34,905 nucleotides of DNA from the NCBI GenBank assembly GCA_002280405.1, contig NCDY01000049.1:1-34905 (forward strand), written 5' to 3'. The notes beneath the pieces were generated by a model. The model was not told where the DNA came from and searched no databases. It saw only the letters and a program-made list of their open reading frames with translations. The DNA is from Rhodobacterales bacterium 32-66-9 (GTDB lineage Bacteria; Pseudomonadota; Alphaproteobacteria; Rhodobacterales; Rhodobacteraceae). Within the stretch, counting starts at the first letter, position 1. Each line of letters opens with the position of its first letter. Made by a program: the position numbers and the translations under genes. Shown piece by piece: positions 25,828 to 34,449 of the stretch.

Positions 25828-26552
25828 GCCACCCTCTCGCGCGCCAGAAGCGCCTTCAGCCGCCGCGACCGGATCTCGGTCCGGGTGCGCAGCAGGACCA
25901 TGGTGAAGAACAACAGGATGAACCCCGCGATGGAGACGACAAGCGGCAGCCAGAAGACATCCGCGACGTTCTCCTGCTTGTCCAGCGAAAGCGACGCGCC
26001 CTGGTGCAGGCCCTGGTTCCAGAAGTTCACCGCATAGCGCGACAGCAGCGCGAAGACCGACCCGACAAGACAGAGGATCGAGGTCAGGTCGGCGGCGGTG
26101 TCTGGATCCTCGATCGCGGCCCAAAGGGCGATATAGCCGAGGTAGAACAGCGTCAGGATCAGGAACGAGGTCAGCCGCGGATCCCAGGCCCACCAGGTGC
26201 CCCACATCGGCTGCCCCCAGAGCGCGCCCGTCACGAGCGCGACGAGGGTGAAGGTCAGGCCGACGGGTGCCGCGGCCTTGGCGGCAAGCGCCGAGACATG
26301 GTGGCGGCGGATGATCCAGATGAGCGAGGTCACCAGCATCATGATCCAGGCGTTGATGGCCATCATCGCGGCGGGCACATGCAGATAGATGATCTTGACC
26401 GTCGAGCCCTGCCTGTAGTCGTCCGGGGTGAAGAAGAAGCCCCAGACCAGCCCGGTCGCCAGCAGCAGCACCGTCAGTCCGACCGTCCAGGGCAGCGCCC
26501 CGGCCGAAAGTGCCATGAACTTCTTCGGGTTCGCGTATTCCCAGATCGACAT
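25824..26552 (-). CDS. ccmC: Haem exporter/handling protein CcmC
   Basis: Integral membrane protein (242 residues, six predicted helices) that presents haem to CcmE. The tryptophan-rich periplasmic haem-handling motif WGQPMWGTWWAWDPRLTS (about residues 113-130) is intact, and the two flanking histidines are present in IIYLHVPAAM and in the later NFWNQGLHQGAS loop. The N-terminus MSIWEYANPKKFM is typical. The start is ATG 26552. It lies 55 bp after ccmB and overlaps ccmD by the ATGATG/TGA arrangement. Confidence 0.95.
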   Translation of the reverse strand: MSIWEYANPKKFMALSAGALPWTVGLTVLLLATGLVWGFFFTPDDYRQGSTVKIIYLHVPAAMMAINAWIMMLVTSLIWIIRRHHVSALAAKAAAPVGLTFTLVALVTGALWGQPMWGTWWAWDPRLTSFLILTLFYLGYIALWAAIEDPDTAADLTSILCLVGSVFALLSRYAVNFWNQGLHQGASLSLDKQENVADVFWLPLVVSIAGFILLFFTMVLLRTRTEIRSRRLKALLARERVA

Positions 26553-26607
26553 GGCCTTCGCCTATCCTGTTCCCGCTTTGCGCTCAACACACCATCGCGC
26601 GAGAGGC

Positions 26608-27264
26608 TCAGCGCAAATTGACGCGGATCGCGCTTGCCGCCGCGAAAGGCAGGAGGGCGGCCGCGCCAAGGCTGATCGCCGCGAGAAGCGCGAGCGGGGT
26701 CGCCAGCGCCATGCCACCGGTGCCGCGGCGCACGACCTCGGCCCCGAAGATCAGGGTCGGGACGTAGAGCGGCAGGACGAGGAGGCTGAGGAGCAGGCCA
26801 CCCCGGCGCAGGCCCACCGTGACGGCCGCTCCGAAGGCGCCGATGACCGAAAGCGCGGGTGTGCCAAGAAACAGGCTGAGAACCAGCCAGCCATAGCCCC
26901 CCGGCGGCAGGTTCAGCAGCACCCCAAGGCCCGGCGCGATCAGCGTCAGGGGCAGGCCGGTGACCAGCCAGTGCGCACAGGCCTTGACGGCCACCACCGC
27001 CTCGAGCGGGATCGGCGCGGTTGCAAGAAGATCAAGCGAGCCATCCTCTTGATCCAGCGCGAAGATCCGGTCAAGCGAAAGAAGGCAGGCCAAAAGCGCA
27101 CCGACCCAGAGGATGCCGGGGGCTATGCGGCCCAGCATGCCGCCCTCTGGCCCGACGCCAAGCGGAACCAGGACCGAGAGCAGGAAGAAGAAGGCCAGCC
27201 CCAACCCGAAGCCCCCGCCAGAGCGCAGCGCCAGCCGCAGGTCGCGAAGCAGCAGGGCCTTCAT
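26608..27264 (-). CDS. ccmB: Haem exporter permease CcmB
   Basis: ABC-type permease subunit of the CcmABCD complex that uses ATP to release holo-CcmE. The 218 residues have six hydrophobic segments, the N-terminus [18 protein letters not shown], and the family regions [22 protein letters not shown] and [12 protein letters not shown]. It overlaps the ccmA stop by 4 bp (ATGA), indicating coupled translation. No anomalies. Confidence 0.95.
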   Translation of the reverse strand: MKALLLRDLRLALRSGGGFGLGLAFFFLLSVLVPLGVGPEGGMLGRIAPGILWVGALLACLLSLDRIFALDQEDGSLDLLATAPIPLEAVVAVKACAHWLVTGLPLTLIAPGLGVLLNLPPGGYGWLVLSLFLGTPALSVIGAFGAAVTVGLRRGGLLLSLLVLPLYVPTLIFGAEVVRRGTGGMALATPLALLAAISLGAAALLPFAAASAIRVNLR

Positions 27265-27881
27265 GCGAAGGCCTCGTCGAAGCCGCTGCTCTGGATCGCG
27301 CGCGCCCGGTGGGGGTCAAGGTCGAGGACGGCAGCCTCGGACAGGCCAAGATCGACATGGGTCGCGATGACGGCCAGCCCGCCTTTCGACACATGGTCGC
27401 GGACCACGTCGGCAAAAAGCGCGACCGATGCAAGGTCGAGGCTGACGGTCGGCTCGTCCAGAAGCCAGAGCGGACGGCCGGTCACCAGCAGGCGCGCAAG
27501 GCCCAGGCGGCGTTTCTGTCCGGCGGAAAGGTCGCCGGCCCGGCGTCGGGCAAGCGGCGTCAGGTCCATCGCGGCCAGCGCATGATCGCCGTCGGCCGGG
27601 CCGCCGTAGATCCGCGCCCAGAAGGCAAGGTTCTCGGCGACGGTCAGCGTCGATTTCAGCCCGTCGGCATGGGCGGCATAGGCGACGCTGTCGGGCGGCA
27701 GGTGATAGCTGCCCCCGGCGGGCGGTTGCAGGCCGGCCAAAGTGCGCAGCAGCGAGGTCTTGCCCGAGCCGTTCGGCCCGCGCAGGATCAGCGCCTGGCC
27801 CGGCAGGAGCCGGAAGCTCAGACCCTGCAGCAGGGTCACCCCACCGCGCGCGACCGCAAGACTGGACAGGCTGAGAAACAT
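27261..27881 (-). CDS. ccmA: Haem exporter ATP-binding protein CcmA
   Basis: ATPase of the CcmABCD cytochrome c maturation complex. The 206-residue protein has Walker [10 protein letters not shown] (Lys41), signature [15 protein letters not shown], Walker [12 protein letters not shown] and the switch His in VIATHVDLG. It is the first gene of the ccmABCDG run on this strand and follows the dimethylformamidase-like gene by about 9 bp in the opposite order (that gene ends at 27891), so the whole minus-strand series from 29513 downward could be read through. Confidence 0.95.
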   Translation of the reverse strand: MFLSLSSLAVARGGVTLLQGLSFRLLPGQALILRGPNGSGKTSLLRTLAGLQPPAGGSYHLPPDSVAYAAHADGLKSTLTVAENLAFWARIYGGPADGDHALAAMDLTPLARRRAGDLSAGQKRRLGLARLLVTGRPLWLLDEPTVSLDLASVALFADVVRDHVSKGGLAVIATHVDLGLSEAAVLDLDPHRARAIQSSGFDEAFA

Positions 27882-27890
27882 GAAGCAGGC

Positions 27891-29513
27891 CTAACCCATG
27901 TGGCGCGCAGCGAAAAGGGGATCGGTCGACGCAGCCTGCCCCCAGTCGCCCAGCAGCACGTTCCGCGTCACCACCTCGACGGGCCGTTCGCGGCTGATCA
28001 GGCCCGCGACCCATTCGCAGGAACCGGCGTTGAAGACCGCCCCCCGGCCCCGGCGGTAGTCCGCGATGCAGCCATTCCCCCGGCTGGCAAGGCCGACGGT
28101 TTCGGGCGTCACCGCGCCGTAGCGGGTGCGGGCAACCTCTTCCGCGTCCAGGGTGCCCACGAAGAAGTCCATGTCATGCGGGCCGGTGTGATGGGCAAGG
28201 GTCGTGGCAAGCGAAAGGCCGATGATGGTCAACTCGCCCTCCAGCCCGGTGCCTTCGGCGGGGTAAGGCAGGCCGTGGCGGGTTTCGTAGTCGATCCCGT
28301 CGACCTCGTAGCCGAAGATCTTCGAGGCCGCACCCAGGACATCGCCATATCCGAGACCCGTCCCCTTCAGTGCCCAATGGTCGGGGCGGTAGAGGGTGAA
28401 ACCGCCCGCACCATGGGCGGCGCAGCGGCTCCACCCGGCATAGACGCCCATGCTGCCGGTCAGGCCCATGCTTGCGACTGCCGGGCGGCCGGCCCGGGGG
28501 TGATCCCAGAAGCTGGTCAGGCGGTCGGTCGCGCCAAGGGGATCCTCGGCCTCGGCGCGGGTCTTGTAGCAGGTCTGGGTGGTAAGGTCCGGCGACAGGC
28601 GCGTCTGCCAGTAAAAGTTGCCGGCAAAGCGGGCGAGCTGGCCACCCCGGTCGACCCATGCGTCCAGGTGGTCGCGCATTTCCCAGGTCCAGTATTCGTC
28701 GTGACCGACGATGACGGCACGGGGATAGGCATCCAGAAAGCGCGGATCGGCGTGAAGGTCGTGCTGGGTGTAGTGGTCGAGGGCGATGCCCTGCGCCTCG
28801 GCCCAAAGCGCGAAGGGGCGCTCGAAGGCGGGCCAGCCCGAGGAGGCGTATTTCTTCGAGATGCCGCGTTCGCGGGCGTAGTCCATGTGCGGATAGCGCG
28901 GCCGGGTCAGAAGCGGCGAGGCATGCGGGATGCGGGGGGCATCCTCGGGCCAGCGGACAAAGCCGGTGGCCCAGGGGCGCAGTAGGCTGACCTTGGCGGC
29001 AAAGTCCCCGCCCGAGGGGCCGGTCAGTCCCTGGTAGTGGTTCGACCCGCCCCAGTCGTTGTAGGCGCACCAGGTGCCGGTGGCGAGGATCATGGCAAGC
29101 CGTGCGACCGGCTGCGCCGGTTTCAGAACGAAGATCGCCTGCGAGCGATGGCCGTCAACCGCAAGGGTGACGGTATAGACGCCGGTTGGCCAATCCGGGG
29201 GGATCGCGGTCTCGAACGCGAGGGGCCAGGCGCAGCCCGTGACCGAGCAGTCTGGCGGCGTCGCGGCGAAGCGCGTCGCGATCGTGGTTTCCAGCACGGT
29301 CCGCGGGATCAGTCCGTCGCGCGCTATGGTCAGCCGCGCCTGGCTGGCGGAAGACATGGCGTGCAGCCGGAAGCTGTCGCCGGGCGCATAGGACAGGGCG
29401 GCGGTATAGCCCCAGACCTGCGGGCGCGACGGGTCGTCCGATGCGATCTCGTAATAGTGGCCGGTGACCGGGTCGCCATCGTCATGGGGGCCGGGAACGA
29501 AGAAGCCTTGCAT
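27891..29513 (-). CDS. N,N-dimethylformamidase beta-subunit-like protein
   Basis: The 540-residue protein resembles the C-terminal domain of the large subunit of N,N-dimethylformamidase, an iron enzyme that splits dimethylformamide into dimethylamine and formate. Visible family-type segments include TGTWCAYNDWGGSNHYQG (about 145-162), an LDHYTQHDLHADPRFL stretch (245-260), the IVGHDEYWTWEMRDHLDAWV block around Tyr274 and GGQLARFAGNFYW. The true enzyme is longer (about 760 residues) with a small alpha subunit, neither seen here, so an amide or other C-N hydrolase of unknown substrate is the safer call. ATG 29513 has GGGAGG upstream. It is divergent from an FAD oxidoreductase. Confidence 0.78.
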   Translation of the reverse strand: MQGFFVPGPHDDGDPVTGHYYEIASDDPSRPQVWGYTAALSYAPGDSFRLHAMSSASQARLTIARDGLIPRTVLETTIATRFAATPPDCSVTGCAWPLAFETAIPPDWPTGVYTVTLAVDGHRSQAIFVLKPAQPVARLAMILATGTWCAYNDWGGSNHYQGLTGPSGGDFAAKVSLLRPWATGFVRWPEDAPRIPHASPLLTRPRYPHMDYARERGISKKYASSGWPAFERPFALWAEAQGIALDHYTQHDLHADPRFLDAYPRAVIVGHDEYWTWEMRDHLDAWVDRGGQLARFAGNFYWQTRLSPDLTTQTCYKTRAEAEDPLGATDRLTSFWDHPRAGRPAVASMGLTGSMGVYAGWSRCAAHGAGGFTLYRPDHWALKGTGLGYGDVLGAASKIFGYEVDGIDYETRHGLPYPAEGTGLEGELTIIGLSLATTLAHHTGPHDMDFFVGTLDAEEVARTRYGAVTPETVGLASRGNGCIADYRRGRGAVFNAGSCEWVAGLISRERPVEVVTRNVLLGDWGQAASTDPLFAARHMG

Positions 29514-29641
29514 GGGTGCCTCCCTTTCGGATTTCGGCAGCATCTTCGGGGCGACAGGCAAAGGCAACGGGCAACCGCGCCGGTTTCTGCTTGAAAACCC
29601 CCGGGTGCTATGCCCCTCTGCGGCGAAAACAGGGGGGTGTC

Positions 29642-31015
29642 ATGCGGATTGGCGAGGTGTCGTTCTGGTATGCCGACATCGGGCTGCCCTACCGGCGCGC
29701 GGCGCTGGACGGGGACACCGGCGCCGATGTGGCGATCATCGGGGCGGGGTATACCGGGCTGTGGACGGCCTATTACCTCAAACAGGCGAACCCCGGTCTC
29801 GACGTGCTGGTGATCGAGAAGGACTTTGCGGGGTTCGGCGCCTCGGGGCGGAACGGCGGCTGGCTGACCGGGGGCTTTGCCTGGACACACCGGCGGTATC
29901 TCGAGACCTCGTCGGAAGCGGCCGTCCGTGCCATGGTCGCGGCGATGAACGGCACGGTGGACGAGGTGATCCGGGTGGCCGAGGCCGAGGGGATCGAGGC
30001 GGACATCCTGCGGACCGACGAGCTTGCCGTGGCCACGAAGCCTGCGCAGCTCGGGCGGATGCGGGCCGAGGTGGAACGGCGCCGGCACTGGGGCGAGGAG
30101 GGCCGGGTCTTCGAGATGGGCGCGGCCGATCTGGCCGCCCGGGTGCGGATCCCGGGCGCGCTGGGGGCCATGGTGGTGACGAACGTGGCGCGGATCCAGC
30201 CGGCAAAGCTGGTCCGCGGGCTGGCACGGGCGATCGAGCGGCTGGGGGTGCGGATCGTCGAGGGCACCACCGTCACCGGTCTTGCGCCTGGCGTCGTGAC
30301 GACGGACCGCGGTCAGGTGCGGGCCCCGGTGATCCTGCGCTGCACCGAAGGCTTCACCGCGAAACTGCCGGGCCTGAAGCGCGATTGGCTGCCGATGAAC
30401 TCGGCCCAGATCGCCACCGAGCCGCTGCCTGCGGAGACATGGCAGAAGATCGGCTGGCAGGGCCATGAAATCATAGCCGATTTCGCCAATTCCTATTGCT
30501 ACTGCCAGCGGACGCGCGACGGCCGGATCACCGTGGGCGCGCGCGGGGTGCCGTATCGGTTCGGCTCGGCGCTTGACACGAATGGCGCGCCGGACGGCGA
30601 GACGATCCGGCGACTGACGGCGATCCTGCACCGGCATTTCCCGGCGGCCGCAGGTGCAAGGATCGACCACGCCTGGTGCGGTGTCCTGGGCGTGCCGCGC
30701 GACTGGTGCGCGACCGTCGGGCTGGATCCGGCCACCGGCCTTGGCTGGGCGGGGGGCTATGTCGGGGTCGGGGTGTCGACCGCCAATCTCGCGGGGCGGA
30801 CGCTGGCCGATCTGGCACTCGGGCGCGACACCGACCTTGCGCATCTGCCCTGGGTCAACCGGAAGGTCCGGCCTTGGGAGCCCGAGCCGCTGCGCTGGCT
30901 GGGGGTGCGGGGAATGTATGCGCTGCTGAACGCCGCCGACCGGCGCGAGGACCGGCCGGACGCCGGGCCATCGCGACTGGCCAGCCTGGGCAACCGGCTG
31001 ACCGGGCGCGGCTGA
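29642..31015 (+). CDS. FAD-dependent amine/amino-acid oxidoreductase (DadA/PuuB-like)
   Basis: A 457-residue flavoprotein of the DAO/glycine oxidase superfamily. The N-terminal nucleotide-binding fold reads DVAIIGAGYTGLWTAYYL (GxGxxG at 34-39) with Glu59 at the end of the second strand. FGASGRNGGWLTGGF (about 67-81) is typical of the gamma-glutamylputrescine oxidase and sarcosine oxidase-like group. WAGGYVGVGVSTANLAGRTLADL near the C-terminus closes the FAD site. A preceding pre-domain YADIGLPYRRAALDGD matches PuuB-type proteins. Substrate unknown; a secondary amine or polyamine derivative is likely. The start is ATG 29642, preceded by GGGGGG; the frame is open further upstream across the divergent promoter region but without resemblance. 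Confidence 0.87.
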   Translation: MRIGEVSFWYADIGLPYRRAALDGDTGADVAIIGAGYTGLWTAYYLKQANPGLDVLVIEKDFAGFGASGRNGGWLTGGFAWTHRRYLETSSEAAVRAMVAAMNGTVDEVIRVAEAEGIEADILRTDELAVATKPAQLGRMRAEVERRRHWGEEGRVFEMGAADLAARVRIPGALGAMVVTNVARIQPAKLVRGLARAIERLGVRIVEGTTVTGLAPGVVTTDRGQVRAPVILRCTEGFTAKLPGLKRDWLPMNSAQIATEPLPAETWQKIGWQGHEIIADFANSYCYCQRTRDGRITVGARGVPYRFGSALDTNGAPDGETIRRLTAILHRHFPAAAGARIDHAWCGVLGVPRDWCATVGLDPATGLGWAGGYVGVGVSTANLAGRTLADLALGRDTDLAHLPWVNRKVRPWEPEPLRWLGVRGMYALLNAADRREDRPDAGPSRLASLGNRLTGRG

Positions 31016-31085
31016 GCCGCCGCGTCGGAAGCAGTTGCACGGCGGACTGGCACATGACACAAACGGCGCAATCGAGGAGGACAGC

Positions 31086-32405
31086 ATGACATTTCGCCGC
31101 CGTCAGGTGCTCGCACTGACGCTTGCCGCGCCGTTCGGGCTGGTGTTGAAACCCGCGCTGGCCGCAGGGCGCGCCGATGTCTCGCGCGAGGTGCTGCTGA
31201 CCTGGCACAAGCTGATTCTCCAACTGGTTCGCCATACCGCGACCTATGTGCCCCCGGTCGCCGCCCGCGCCTTCGCCTATGTCGGGATCAGCGCGCACGA
31301 GGCGCTGGCGTCGGGCAATCCTGCCCTGCGCAGCCTGGCCGGACAGGTGACGGACCTGGCCCCCCCGCCCGCGCGCGGGCCGGGTGCCTACGACGAGCCC
31401 TGCGTGCTGCATGCCGCGCTGCAGGCGGCGGTGGGCGGGCTTTTTTCCAACACCGGACCGACCGGCCAGCGCGCGATGCAGGCCATGGGCCGAAAGATGG
31501 GCGCGCTGGCCAGTGCCGGGATCGACAGCGCGGCGGTGGACCGCAGCGTCGCGCATGGGCAGGCGGTGGCGCGGCACATCCTGGCCTGGGCCGACGCGGA
31601 CGGCGGCGCGGTGATCGAGAACATGGGTTTCCCGCGCGACTACACGCCCGGCACGCGCGCGCAGGACTGGGTGCCGACAAGCCTGATCCGGCTGCAGCAG
31701 GCCCCCTTGCTGCCCGACTGGGGCAGCACGCGGACCTTCGTCATCCCCTCGGTCGCCGCGCTGGATGCCCCGCCCCACCCGGAGTATGACGAAGCACCGG
31801 GATCGGTCTTCCGTGGCTTTGCCGAGGAGGTCTACGACACCGGCCGCGGCCTGACGGACGAACAGAAGCTGATCGCCCGGTTCTGGTCGGACGATCCGAT
31901 GCTGAGCCCGACCCCGGCGGGGCACTGGATTTCCATCGTGATGCAGATCGCGGATCGCGACGCGCTGCCGGTCGAAACCATCGCCGCGACGCTGGCCAAG
32001 CTGGGGATCGCGCAGGCGGATGCGTTCATCTCGTGCTGGTCGACAAAGTTCCGGTACAACCTTCTGCGCCCGGTGACCTATATCAAGCGGGTCATCGACC
32101 CAGACTGGGAGCCGTTGCTGATCACCCCGCCCTTCCCGGAATACACCTCGGGCCATTCGACGCAGTCGGGGGCGGCCTCGACCGTCCTGACGGCCGCTCT
32201 GGGCGACGGTTTCGCCTTCGAGGATGCCACGAATGTGGCCGAGGGCCTGCCGGTCCGCAGCTTTCCGTCTTTCGCGGCGGCAGCGGAAGAGGCGGCGGTT
32301 TCAAGGCTTTACGGCGGGATTCACTTCCGGTTCGGCAACGAGGCGGGGCTGACGCAGGGCCGGGCGGTGGGCGCCTATGCCGCCGCGCTGCAGACCGAAG
32401 CCTGA
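31086..32405 (+). CDS. Vanadium-dependent haloperoxidase-like / PAP2-superfamily secreted protein
   Basis: The 439-residue precursor starts with a twin-arginine-like signal (MTFRRRQVLALTLAAPFGLV, cleavage near ALAAG), implying export, perhaps by Tat. The C-terminal region has the vanadate/phosphate-binding set of the haloperoxidase-PAP2 fold: Lys321 and Arg328 in KFRYNLLRP, Ser355-Gly356-His357 in YTSGHSTQSG, and Arg407 and His413 in SRLYGGIHFRFG. Helical N-terminal repeats of HTATYVPPVAARAFAYVG type match this subgroup. It could be a haloperoxidase or an acid phosphatase; residues alone do not decide. GAGGAC precedes ATG 31086. Its stop overlaps the next gene's start (TGATG), so the two are co-translated. 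Confidence 0.87.
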   Translation: MTFRRRQVLALTLAAPFGLVLKPALAAGRADVSREVLLTWHKLILQLVRHTATYVPPVAARAFAYVGISAHEALASGNPALRSLAGQVTDLAPPPARGPGAYDEPCVLHAALQAAVGGLFSNTGPTGQRAMQAMGRKMGALASAGIDSAAVDRSVAHGQAVARHILAWADADGGAVIENMGFPRDYTPGTRAQDWVPTSLIRLQQAPLLPDWGSTRTFVIPSVAALDAPPHPEYDEAPGSVFRGFAEEVYDTGRGLTDEQKLIARFWSDDPMLSPTPAGHWISIVMQIADRDALPVETIAATLAKLGIAQADAFISCWSTKFRYNLLRPVTYIKRVIDPDWEPLLITPPFPEYTSGHSTQSGAASTVLTAALGDGFAFEDATNVAEGLPVRSFPSFAAAAEEAAVSRLYGGIHFRFGNEAGLTQGRAVGAYAAALQTEA

Positions 32406-33964
32406 TGCGCACCGTTTTCCTGTGGCTGTCCCTGACCGCTCCGGTCGTCGCCGAGCCGGTCATCCCGAGCTTTGGCGACGAGACCGCGACCGCAGGTCTG
32501 GCCACGGTCTATGCGGGGGAATGGGAATACATGGTCGGCGGCGGGGTTGCCACCTTCGACTGTTCCGGCGACGGCTTCCCGGAGGTGTTCCTGGCCGGGG
32601 GGGCCGGACCCTCGGCGCTGTATCTCAACCGCAGTGCCCGGGGTGGCGCGCTGGCCTTCGAGAAAACCGACGCCGTGGCGCTGGATGCGGTCCTGGGCGC
32701 CTATCCCCTGGACATCGACAGCGACGGGGTGATGGACCTCGTCGTGCTGCGCCAGGGCGAGAACCGGCTGCTGCGGGGTCTTGGCGACTGCCGGTTCGAG
32801 GCGGCGAACCAGCTCTGGGGATTTGACGGCGGCGACGCCTGGTCAAGCGCCTTCGCGGCGATCTGGGAGAAGGGGCAAAGCTGGCCGACACTCGCCATCG
32901 GCAACTACATCGACCGCAAGGAGGAAGCCTTCCCCTGGGGCTCCTGCACCGACAACTGGCTGCATCGCCCGGACGGAAACCGCTTTGCAGCGCCGATTGC
33001 GCTGACCCCGTCCTTCTGCGCGCTGTCGATGCTGTTCACCGACTGGAACCGCTCGGGCCGGCCCAGCCTGCGGGTCTCGAACGACCGGGAATACTACCAG
33101 GGCGGGCAAGAGCAGCTTTGGCGGCTGGAGCCCGGCCAGGCCCCTGCCCTGTATGGCGAACCGGACGGCTGGAAGCGCCTGCGCATCTGGGGGATGGGTA
33201 TTGCCAGCGCGGATGTGACGCTGGACGGCTATCCCGACTATTTCCTGACCTCGATGGCCGACAACAAGCTGCAGGTGCTGAAGGATCCCGCCAGCGGCGT
33301 GCCGGACTACGCCGATCTTGCCTTCAAGGCAGGGGTCACGGCGTACAGACCCTATACCGGGGGCGACCAGAACCCCTCGACCGCCTGGCAGGCCGAGTTC
33401 GCCGATGTGAACAACGACGGCGTGCAGGATCTGTTCGTGGCCAAGGGCAATGTGGCGCAGATGCCGGACTTTGCCGCGAAGGATCCGAACAACCTGCTGC
33501 TGGGCGTGGGCGACGGGACCTTTGTCGAGGCCGGGGATCGCGCGGGCGTGGCAAGCATGGCCACCGGGCGTGGCGCGCAGGTGGTGGACCTGAACCTTGA
33601 CGGCAAGCTGGACCTTGTGGTGCAGAACCGCTGGTCGGGGCCGGAGGTCTGGCGGCAGACGGGAGAGCTGCCGGGATCCTGGCTGCAGCTGCGGCTGCAG
33701 CAGGACGGCGCAAACCGGGATGCCATCGGCGCCGTTCTCGAGATCAAGCGCGGCGACAAGGTCGAGCGGCGGGAGATCACCTCCGGCGGCGGGCATCTTT
33801 CCGGCTCGGTCGGCTGGCTGCATGTCGGCCTTGGCGCGGCGGAGGCGGCAGACCTGCGGGTGATCTGGCCGGACGGGTCGGAAGGGGACTGGATGACGCT
33901 GCCGGCCCGCAGTTTCCAGATCCTGCGACCGGGTGCGCCTGCGCGGGCCTGGCAGCCCGGCTGA
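32405..33964 (+). CDS. CRTAC1-type secreted protein (VCBS/FG-GAP repeats plus ASPIC/UnbV domain)
   Basis: A 519-residue precursor with a signal peptide (MRTVFLWLSLTAPVVA). It is built from beta-propeller-type FG-GAP/VCBS repeats with calcium-binding D-x-D/N-x-D-G loops: DCSGDGFPEVF (about 53), DIDSDGVMDLV (about 101), DVNNDGVQDLF (about 338) and DLNLDGKLDLV (about 398). It ends in an ASPIC/UnbV domain (GAVLEIKRGDKVERREITSG ... DLRVIWPDG, about 443-500). Such proteins are extracellular or periplasmic and calcium-dependent, often acting as binding modules. One-base overlap with the haloperoxidase stop shows coupled expression, so the two probably act together outside the cytoplasm. Confidence 0.87.
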   Translation: MRTVFLWLSLTAPVVAEPVIPSFGDETATAGLATVYAGEWEYMVGGGVATFDCSGDGFPEVFLAGGAGPSALYLNRSARGGALAFEKTDAVALDAVLGAYPLDIDSDGVMDLVVLRQGENRLLRGLGDCRFEAANQLWGFDGGDAWSSAFAAIWEKGQSWPTLAIGNYIDRKEEAFPWGSCTDNWLHRPDGNRFAAPIALTPSFCALSMLFTDWNRSGRPSLRVSNDREYYQGGQEQLWRLEPGQAPALYGEPDGWKRLRIWGMGIASADVTLDGYPDYFLTSMADNKLQVLKDPASGVPDYADLAFKAGVTAYRPYTGGDQNPSTAWQAEFADVNNDGVQDLFVAKGNVAQMPDFAAKDPNNLLLGVGDGTFVEAGDRAGVASMATGRGAQVVDLNLDGKLDLVVQNRWSGPEVWRQTGELPGSWLQLRLQQDGANRDAIGAVLEIKRGDKVERREITSGGGHLSGSVGWLHVGLGAAEAADLRVIWPDGSEGDWMTLPARSFQILRPGAPARAWQPG

Positions 33965-34449
33965 TCGCCAGCCGAATCGCCCGGGTCCGGTGCGAATCGG
34001 ACAGGGACCGCAACCCCTGATTGTTTCTGATCCCTATGATAATCGCCAGGGTCGCAAGCCTTGGCTGAATAGGGCAAGACAATGGCGCATCCTACTGGGA
34101 TTGTTGCTGAAAATTCACAGTGCCTTGCGGCTGCCCGAACCCGGCTTCTGCCTGGTCACGCTTGAACAAATTGTGCCTTTTCAATATCTTGATCTGGCTG
34201 CGGTCGCATCCCCCCCTGGTTCGGGCAGACTCCGCGCCCGATGCCTGGTCATGCGCTTTTTTTCCTGACGCGAGAGAGGTTTGCGTCGGTCGCCGATCGG
34301 GGACTAGTATGCGAAGATGGATGTTCGCCGCGACAGAGTTGAGGCCGTCGCGGATTTACTCCGCTGAAAGTGTTGTCGTGCAGTGATGCGTGCAGCGACC
34401 GGTCGCAGGCACGTTTGATGGTGTGAGTGGCCTGACAGGCAGGTGTGAC
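33965..34449. other. 485-bp intergenic region with lower GC, putative promoters
   Basis: This stretch has visibly more A and T than the rest of the window, mainly 34010-34200. It has a TTGAAC (34162-34167) - 17 bp - TATCTT (34185-34190) promoter-like pair, followed by a hairpin and a T7 run (see the candidate RNA), and a second pair TTGCGT (34281-34286) - 18 bp - TAGTAT (34305-34310) that could serve the kinase gene. Short frames here show no resemblance to proteins. Confidence 0.5.
34197..34263 (+). ncRNA. Candidate small RNA with hairpin and T7 terminator
   Basis: Downstream of the TTGAAC/TATCTT promoter-like pair, a transcript starting near 34197 would contain a C-rich single-stranded stretch (CATCCCCCCC, about 34207-34216), a hairpin TCGGGC (34221-34226) / GCCCGA (34236-34241), a weaker ATGC...GCGC stem, and seven Ts at 34257-34263. 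The order promoter, C-rich seed, hairpin, T-run is that of a small regulatory RNA, but there is no homology evidence. Confidence 0.3.

Noticed and set aside
27021..28985. 654-codon plus-strand frame opposite ccmA, ccmB and the dimethylformamidase-like gene
   Set aside because: It runs antisense through three recognised genes and across their boundaries, which no real gene would do so neatly.
33933..34268. 111-codon plus-strand frame after the CRTAC1 gene
   Set aside because: It starts inside the CRTAC1 gene in another frame and passes through the promoter-like and terminator-like signals; the composition is not coding-like.
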